This document shows, one piece after another, positions 57,670-64,000 of a stretch of DNA of 64,000 bases; the stretch's first letter is position 1; each line of letters starts with the position of its first letter. The notes below the pieces were generated by a model that was not told where the DNA came from, did not search any database, and saw only the letters and a program-made list of their open reading frames with translations. A program made the translations under genes and the position numbers. The DNA comes from Aulostomus chinensis. Its lineage: Eukaryota; Chordata; Actinopteri; Syngnathiformes; Aulostomidae. The DNA lies in contig JBBMOA010000015.1 of assembly GCA_037954235.1 (NCBI GenBank), positions 19,233,299-19,297,298 of the forward strand, written 5' to 3'.

Positions 57670-59817
57670 GAACACTCGTGAATGACGGCAGAAACAAACT
57701 GCCGATCTAAAACGTCAAGAAGGCACCAGGTTAGACTACACACTTGGGCTGAACAATTCCTCGAGCAACTTGATGATTAAAACTCCTGCCTCGTTTAAAT
57801 CGGAGCAGTCCCTTGTTTAGCGCTAGGAGTGGGCACTTGAATTCAGCATTAAACTTGGTTATTCAAGACCAGAGTATTGATAAGTTTAAGGATGGATATG
57901 ATTTATTATCACACAGCTGCAGCGTCTCTCCTCTCTGCGTCAAAACCCAACGCGTTTATTTTTGTCCTCCATGTATAAATTCGCCCGTAATTCACTTTTC
58001 ACAGCAGAAAGCTGCATGTGGAGGAGACTTGCTGTTAATGATGGCGTTTGTTAAAACAGTCAAAACTACCGTGATGGTGAACGACATCGACACCACCCAG
58101 GTGCGCTTATAAGGTTCAAGAACTCTACAAGGGGGCCTTTACACTGACCAGGAGAGTCTGTGTCTCTCTGCCAGAGCTTCTCAGAGCAGAGGGAACAGGT
58201 GAGGGAGGAGAGGGGGACAGACTGATCACTCATCAGTCGAGGATGCTGTCGTCCTCTCAGACAGATTGAAAAAACAAAAATGCCAAAACTGGACCCATGA
58301 AAGATCATGCGAGTTTGATTATTTTAGTAGAAACAACGGACAAAAATCTCACGAGAGTTGTGCAAATAACGAGTTCCCTTCTGGACAGACCAAGAAAGGT
58401 GTGCAGCTCTAAAATAGAAAATCATGTCATGGTGCCGGTGTTTGAATGTGGCAGGCCGCCTTAAATAAAACACTGTTTACTGAGCCTCAGAGAGTCACCG
58501 ACCTGTTGTGATGGAAAAAGTACTCAGATCCTTTACTTAAGTAAAAGCATTAATACCACAATGTAAAAATTACAATTAATAATCTTGCATGTAATTGTTC
58601 CCGTTTTTGAAAAATCAACATTTTGATTGCTTTTGTTGTACTTTAATGCCTCTCTTACTGGTGTTTTTTGATTACGAAATACAGACAAGCAAACTCATGA
58701 GAGGAGAAAAGAGAGAGAGGTGGCATGTTGGTGAACGAACGAACCCCCCTGGGCCCCTGTTTGTACTTCAGTAAAGAGTAAAGTAAAAACAGTAAAAGTA
58801 TAAGTACAGTCACAGTAAAGTTACTTTGGTGTGAGTACTTTTACATTAGCATTTCATTCTTGTCCATTTAAGAGACGTGTCTTATTTTCTCTTTTGTACA
58901 GTACCATTGCTCTGAAATAAAGCAGAAGTATCGGAAAAAAAATGCAGAATGTGCGTTACTTCTTACCCGGTTACTTGATTGATCGGCAGAATAATCAACA
59001 GATCAGTCGATTACTAAAAGAATCGATAGCTGCAGCCCTACTACATACCACGAAACCCAATGGCTCCCCCAGTCACGCAGCCACTGTATACGGCATTCTT
59101 CCAGTCGGACTTGCCACGGTGCTGCAAATAAAGAGAGACGTTACCAACGACGTGAACTTATCTGAACTCTTATGTCATTTTTTTATATGTGTAATGCACG
59201 GCATCATTTAGAAAGACAAAATCAGTTTGCCACTAGAGGGGGCTCTGAGAGCGGTCTGACCACTCCTGTCACAAAAACAAGGTGGGGAGGGGTCATATTT
59301 CAAGAGCACCCCAGGCAAGATATTTGCAAGTGAACACCAACAGTCTATTTAAGATGTTTCCAAGTTCAGACCCTTTTTCATAAGAATTGTTTTGTCTTTT
59401 TTACAGGGTTACAATGAAAGCAACTTTATTCAGTTATTCCTCTGTACCGAGTTCAGTTCTCTCTGCAATTAAAAAATGATTCGAAATGATCTTTTTCTTT
59501 GAACGTCGGACGTGATTGAGCCACATGTAGTCATCACGTCTCAGCCTTGTTCATGCAGGCATACATCAAACCCTGGAGTGGCATTCCAGAAGGTGGGCTG
59601 AGTGAAAACCAAGGATGTTAACCCTGGGCTCAAGGGAAAGTTTGGTTTTCTGTTCCAGAGAGCGACATAACCGGCCTGAGTCAGAACATATGACATCAAC
59701 CACAGATCCAGAGTTTCCTTTGAGGTTCGTCAACTCTACATTCAGGTTTGCCCTCAGAATCTATCTAACCTGCTTCAGAATACATCACAATGCCCCCCCC
59801 CCCAACAAATAACCACC

Positions 59818-59876
<59 letters not shown>

Positions 59877-62000
59877 AAGAGGTGTAGTGACTTACTGATT
59901 CTATGATGCACTCTGTACAGGAGAACATGGCGCCCACGATGGCAAAGTTCTTGGCGTATGACATCCCTCTCTGGCCCATGTCTCTGAGGACTTCTCGTGC
60001 TGTGGGGGTTCTCAGAGGGTCTTTGGGGTCAAAGCCAACATTGGTGTCGATGCCTGCTGTGAAAACACCAAAAGCTCCTCCGAGGACAAACCCTTTGGGA
60101 AAAAACAAAACAAAACATATCATGAGACTGAAGGAAGAAAAGATCAATGTTTCTGGCTACTGCTCTGACCGGAGAACGAGCTCTGGCATTAAAAAGACGG
60201 ATCAGGAGAGAGGCCGGGATCTGCCAGCTGGCACCAACACTTACACCAGTAGTATCGAGCGTCACCTCAGTGGCATCTAGTGGCAACAATGCAACTGCTG
60301 TCACCTCGGTAACGCCTCAGTGTGACCTGCAGCCACCTCGGCGTCTCATGGCATCTCAGTGACATCTAGTGGCACCGCATGTAAATTATTCATGAAATGA
60401 ATTTCACCTTAGAGGTCATGATTTAGCCTGTTTTAAAATGAATACAATCAAACATAGAAGCCATTTGAGTACACAGATTAAAAATGAGCAAACGAGCTGA
60501 ATAGCATGGCAGGCAATTGAGAACTGAACTCATTGCAGACTTAACTTAGAGACATCTTGCATGTCAGATGTTGTATGAGGGAAAATATTTACTTACTGAT
60601 TGTCAACTTTACTAGTTATCAAACACATACTTTGTTATCATTAAATTCAGAGTTTAACTCCTTCAGAGGGGCCGGCACCGTGCTGCAGTGGTTAGCACTG
60701 TCGCCTCACAGCAAGAAGCCAATTGATAATTATGTCATTCCTGTCTGGCGGGGCAGCAAATGATCCGTCTCAAGATGTCGAACTGAGAGACACAGGAGGA
60801 GACCTACCCACTACGTCTACAGGCTCCAAAATAAATCTGAATGAGTGATAAATATTTAAGGGCTGCACGGCGGTGCAGTGGTCAGCACTGTCGCCTCACA
60901 ACAAGAAGGTTCTGGGTTCGAGCCCCGGCTCCAGCACAGGATCTTTCTGTGTGAGTCTCCATGTTCTCCCTGTTCCTGTGTGGGTTCTCTCTGGTACTCC
61001 AGCTTCCTCCCACAGTCCAAAGACATCAAGAGGGGACGAGGCTGATTGATACTCTAAATTGACTGTGAGTGTGAATGGTTGTCTGTCTCTATGCGTTGGC
61101 CCTGTGATGGACTGGTGACCTGTCCAGGGTGAACCCCACCTCTCACCTGAAGGCTGCTGGGATAGGCTCCACCCCCCCCCCCCCCCCCCACGACCCTTAA
61201 CAGGATAAGAGGTAGACGATGGATGGTTGGAGTCTTTCAAACGATTTTTTTTGTAGCCTCTCGTCACATTTGCTCATATTTATTTAAAACAGGCCAAATC
61301 ATATCTTCTGAACCGGAGCAGTTTGTGGAAATTGCAGAATTACTGTGTCTTTTGTTGATTTGCATCAAAATGGTTATTTCTAAGCGTTATTTCGCAACTG
61401 ACGACAAAAACTTAAATTACGTCTATTGACTAGCCTCGAAATGAGCCAGTACCACCGTCTGCCACTAGATACCGCTATATATCATCAGATGCCACTGAGG
61501 TACCAGCAGATCCCACAGATGAGCTGTATCGAATTCTGTTCCCTGTCAGATGACCCCCCCCCCATCCTAAATACACACACACACACACACACACACACAC
61601 CATCCCTCACCAGATCTCCCTCCACATTAGAGCCTTGACCTCGACATTCAGGATCACTGACATCATACATTTGGCCACTTGACGCCAAACCCACACAGCC
61701 AACAGGTGGAACATGTATTCATTCAGTACATGAAAGCTTATGCTGACCTCCAACACAGGCCAGAACAGACTTGAAGGCGCAGCTCTCCATTCCCCTCTCG
61801 ATCATCTTCTGCTCGTCACTCTTAGGGGGCACTGGTAGTCCCCCCATAACACCGGGACTCAGGTCCTTTACGGGCCTCTTGTCGCCGATAAGGTGGTCTA
61901 GAATCATACTGTACTGGATCGGTGGGTCATCCATTTTCGGAGCAACCGAAACATTTGAGTCCGACATCGCAGTGTCTGTAACACCCGTGGAGGCCGCCAT
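57540..62000 (-). CDS. timm22: TIMM22, mitochondrial inner membrane carrier translocase channel subunit
   Basis: TIMM22 is the channel-forming core of the TIM22 complex, which inserts metabolite carriers and other multispanning proteins into the mitochondrial inner membrane. Four exons in minus order (61748-62000, 59896-60092, 59049-59121, 57540-57616) give 600 bases, or 199 residues and TGA; the human protein is 194. The start at 62000 reads MAASTGVTDTAMSDSN; later in-frame Met codons exist at 12 and 23. Recognisable parts are QKMIERGMESCAFK, the first membrane segment GFVLGGAFGVFTAGIDTNVG, MGQRGMSYAKNFAIVGAMFS with the Cys-containing FSCTEC, GGAIGFRAGLKAG, and the end GFAAFSAAIEYYLR. Phases are 1, 0 and 1 and all junctions are GT-AG. 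It is convergent with ABR, as in human 17p13.3. Confidence 0.95.
57617..59048 (-). other. TIMM22 intron 3
   Basis: Holds the (CA)14 array near the exon 4 acceptor (57638-57666) and an interspersed repeat with AAGTACTCAGATCCTTTACT (about 58505-58850). The first part (57730-58500) shows no gene. Confidence 0.6.
58505..58850 (+). repeat. AAGTACTCAGATCCTTTAC-type interspersed repeat
   Basis: Begins AAGTACTCAGATCCTTTACT with TTAAGTAAAAGC and TACCACAATGTAAAAAT, and later has repeated AGTAAAG and AAAAGTATAAGTAC units. This wording is frequent in teleost genomes, but the family name was not determined. A shorter relative is at about 56058-56175. Confidence 0.5.
59049..59121 (-). CDS. timm22: TIMM22 exon 3
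   Basis: Starts after TTTGCAG and reads HRGKSDWKNAVYSGCVTGG, then AIGFR and one base before GTATGT. Human TIMM22 has YRGTSDWKNSVISGC here, so it is well conserved. Confidence 0.93.
59122..59895 (-). other. TIMM22 intron 2
   Basis: About 770 bases. It contains a poly-C run (59793-59803) and the (CA)27 array. No exon or mobile element was recognised. Confidence 0.6.
59821..59874 (+). repeat. (CA)27 microsatellite, TG in TIMM22 sense
   Basis: Pure array of 54 bases starting about 20 bases past the exon 2 donor in the TIMM22 direction. Confidence 0.95.
59896..60092 (-). CDS. timm22: TIMM22 exon 2
   Basis: Starts after CCCAAAG, completing a Gly codon, and reads FVLGGAFGVFTAGIDTNVG to CTECIIES, then GTAAGT. 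It holds the first membrane segment and most of the conserved loop. A (TG)27 array starts about 20 bases past the donor. Confidence 0.94.
60093..61747 (-). other. TIMM22 intron 1
   Basis: Contains degenerate units built on CTCAGTGGCATCTAGTGGCA (60240-60375), the composite SINE repeat (60671-61226), an inverse relative of the same units (about 61445-61525), poly-C (61555-61563) and a (CA)14 array (61573-61600). Confidence 0.6.
60671..61226 (+). repeat. Composite SINE-B repeat, plus-strand arm of an inverted pair
   Basis: A SINE-B head (60671-60718), about 140 bases shared with the opposite arm, then a full SINE-B (about 60862-61226) with GGTGGTTC-like head variants, CACAGTCCAAAGACATC, a poly-C run (61172-61189) and a GATGGATGG tail. 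It lies in TIMM22 intron 1. Confidence 0.8.
61748..62000 (-). CDS. timm22: TIMM22 exon 1
   Basis: Eighty-four codons plus one base, from the ATG at 62000 to GTTGGAG|GTCAGC. It encodes the variable, probably matrix- or intermembrane-space-facing N-terminus, then IQYSMILDHLIGDKRP and ESCAFKSVLACVG. Confidence 0.92.
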
Positions 62001-63289
62001 GTTTGTCAGTGACAGGATTTTACGTAAAAGCAGTCAACGACGTGCGTGTGCAGATTCTCCAAAATTTTAAGGTCCAACTTTGAGAAAAAATGTACTATTA
62101 AAACCATATCTTACAAATATTTAGAAATAAAAAATATCATTCTTCTAATTTATTTAAAAGTGATTTCATCCTGTTTACTGGATTTCGTATCAGCAGATTC
62201 GACACAGACACCCTGAAACTTAATTCTAATGTTGCACATTTCATTTTACGTTATACTATTTTAGGTTAGCCCATACGTCATCGATGTATTTGTGGTACTA
62301 GTTCTATATATTAAAGTACCACAGCTGTGGGACTGTTTTTTTTTTTTGTTTTTTTGTTTTTTTTTAATAATGAACCAGAATCTGTTCCACACTTTTTATT
62401 TACATGTGTATACATTCAGTTACCATCTGGACCCAAAATTAAAGTTTCATATTTCGTATAAAAATAATTAAACATTTTAAGATTGAACGTAAAGTGTCAT
62501 TAAACTGCGAACATTGTAAGCAACATGTTGAATTCATTGTAAACATTGATTTTGTATGGTATAGTACATAGTGGTAAGTACATACATAGCCTACGTAAAT
62601 ACAGTGTGACAATGGTTACATTTGATTTTGCATGATTCTTTCTTTAATTTAGAGAATATATCATATATCAAGTCCCTTGAGGGAATTATTAAAACTCGTA
62701 GTATTAAAAGTGTCCAACTACATAACAACAATGAAGAATGCAAAATAATAATAATAATAATACAACAATGATGAATTGTTTCTCTTTTTTATCACATTAT
62801 AAATTACAACAACATTTCATAGTGCTTCACCAGCCCGGAAAGATGTTCAAAATAATAAATTACATCAAACAAGCAGATTAAAACCAAGAAGTCATCAGAT
62901 AAATAAAATGTAAAAAAAAAAAAAATTTAAAAAACGGAAAAAAGGACTACATTCCAAGGGGTAGGAAAACAAAAACAGGTGAGTTTTAAGGTGTGATTTA
63001 AAAAAAAAATAGTGAGTGAGGCTTTAATTGTTCCTGAGAGCTGGTTCCACAGTTGTAGTTTAGACATGAGGAGGTTTGAGTTGCCAGACCTGACTGACTG
63101 GGATGAGGATAAAATTATAAATATTGTGAATTCTGTAAATTGCAATGATTATTTTGGCATTTTTCTCAGTCTTGTTAATATTTTCATTTATGTAAATGCA
63201 AATACTTAACCGCACACAGAGCACGTCTGCATTTTTTGTGTGGTAAATTTGCGTTTTTTTTTAATAAAAACACAAAAAAAACTCCGTTT
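62001..63289. other. TIMM22 upstream intergenic region
   Basis: The TIMM22 promoter probably lies within the first 100-200 bases, which have CpG-containing ACGACGTGCGTGTGC near 62038. The rest is AT-rich with poly-T (62337-62366), ATA repeats (about 62748-62762) and poly-A runs. No gene was recognised. Confidence 0.55.
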
Positions 63290-63460
63290 CCCAGAAACCT
63301 CTACGATTACTGCGCCAAAAACCTGCTCCACGCGCTCCACCTACCGGTTTGAGCACAGGACGGTGGTGGCAGGGCTGGATTGACTCGCGTGCAAGAGGTG
63401 GCGGCGGCAGCAGCAGCATCCTGACCGAGCAGCAGCACCTACCGCCGCAGTACCGACCAG
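63290..63460 (+). other. Probable noncoding first exon of an unidentified + strand gene
   Basis: The base composition turns abruptly CpG-rich, with GGCGGCGGCAGCAGCAGC and ACCGCCGCAGTACCGACCAG, ending in a consensus donor GTGAGT at 63461. No ATG-led coding frame is convincing in it. In human the gene divergent from TIMM22 is NXN, but NXN's first exon is coding, so that assignment is not made. The upstream border is a guess. Confidence 0.45.
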
Positions 63461-64000
63461 GTGAGTGGACGCTAGTGTGAAAATACTCCTTTATATTCCG
63501 TTTTCCCTCCTCTTTATCGCTCACGCGCGGGGCGCGACAGTGAATTAAACTGTTAAGGTCTCAGTTGGTGTGTGATAGCGACGTCAAACTGACTTTTAAT
63601 AACAACTCGTTGGTACCCGCTGCTGCTCCGGTAGTTTACTGGTAATTCTTCCCGAGGCAGGCTGACAATACCTCGGAGAATGACGCAGAGGACGCGTTGT
63701 TTTCTAGCGAATTTATTGTGTCGTTCATTGACAGGAACGCTTGGGGAAAAGAGGCAGTCGAACTGTATTTTACGTGGCTCGATATTTATCAAGGTTTTAT
63801 TTGTAATATTTTTTTTCTTTTGCTAACGTTGAACCACGCGCGCTGAGTTTAACAGGGTCCTTGTTCGGCCAGTGTGGCGTGTGAGGGTCCGTTTCATGCG
63901 CTCTATCTTGTTGTCAGTGCGCGGGGATTGGAGGTTCTTGCTCTAGCACCTCTCAGCGGTCCCCGCCAGCGACAGACGTGTCCTCCCCTCAGTGAGGAGA
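63461..64000 (+). promoter_or_regulatory. CpG-rich promoter-proximal region
   Basis: High CpG density (CACGCGCGGGGCGCGACAG near 63522, GAACCACGCGCGCTGAG near 63830, GTGCGCGGGG near 63917) in otherwise CpG-poor DNA indicates a CpG-island-like promoter or first intron of the next gene to the right. Confidence 0.5.

Noticed and set aside
63290..64000. Naming the right-hand gene NXN from synteny
   Set aside because: No NXN coding sequence is visible and human NXN has a coding first exon, so the name is unsupported.

Overview
The window is chromosomal DNA from a ray-finned fish, most likely a teleost. The evidence is vertebrate-type split genes with GT-AG introns, abundant long TG/CA microsatellites, tRNA-headed SINEs with GGATGGATGG tails of the kind common in teleosts, and protein sequences close to vertebrate ABR and TIMM22. 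Nothing bacterial, viral or plasmid-like was seen. The fish species cannot be named from the sequence.

From 1 to about 54,500 (+ strand) lies the 3' two thirds of ABR, the BCR-related RhoGEF/RhoGAP protein. Seventeen coding exons were placed by reading protein similarity across splice sites. They run from the late DH domain (3606) through the PH, C2 and RhoGAP domains to the stop codon at 53123-53125. All junction phases agree, giving 627 residues plus two bases of a codon that starts upstream. Earlier exons lie to the left of the window. The intron between 20,386 and 49,077 is 28.7 kb and contains a candidate alternative first exon (41370-41555). Its reading frame joins exactly to the downstream exon and would give a RhoGAP-only isoform of about 326 residues.

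From 57,540 to 62,000 (- strand) is a complete four-exon TIMM22, the channel subunit of the mitochondrial carrier translocase, 199 residues. ABR and TIMM22 are convergent, as in human 17p13.3, with about 2-3 kb between their ends. Beyond TIMM22 is about 1.2 kb of AT-rich DNA. A CpG-rich stretch (63,290-64,000) then holds a probable noncoding first exon of an unidentified gene on the + strand.

The rest is intron and intergenic DNA rich in simple repeats and short retroposons. It includes two SINE types that share a 3' body but have different tRNA-like heads, a tRNA-Val-headed V-SINE-like element with a LINE-type tail, a BED zinc-finger remnant of a hAT transposase, an inverted composite repeat bracketing most of TIMM22, and an unlabelled repeat family with five fragments. 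The most notable pattern is that long TG/CA arrays abut splice sites: (TG)44 at one ABR acceptor, (CA)31 at one ABR donor, and TG arrays at a donor and an acceptor of TIMM22. No wholly new biological system was recognised. The strongest leads are the alternative ABR start and the repeat-bounded splice sites.
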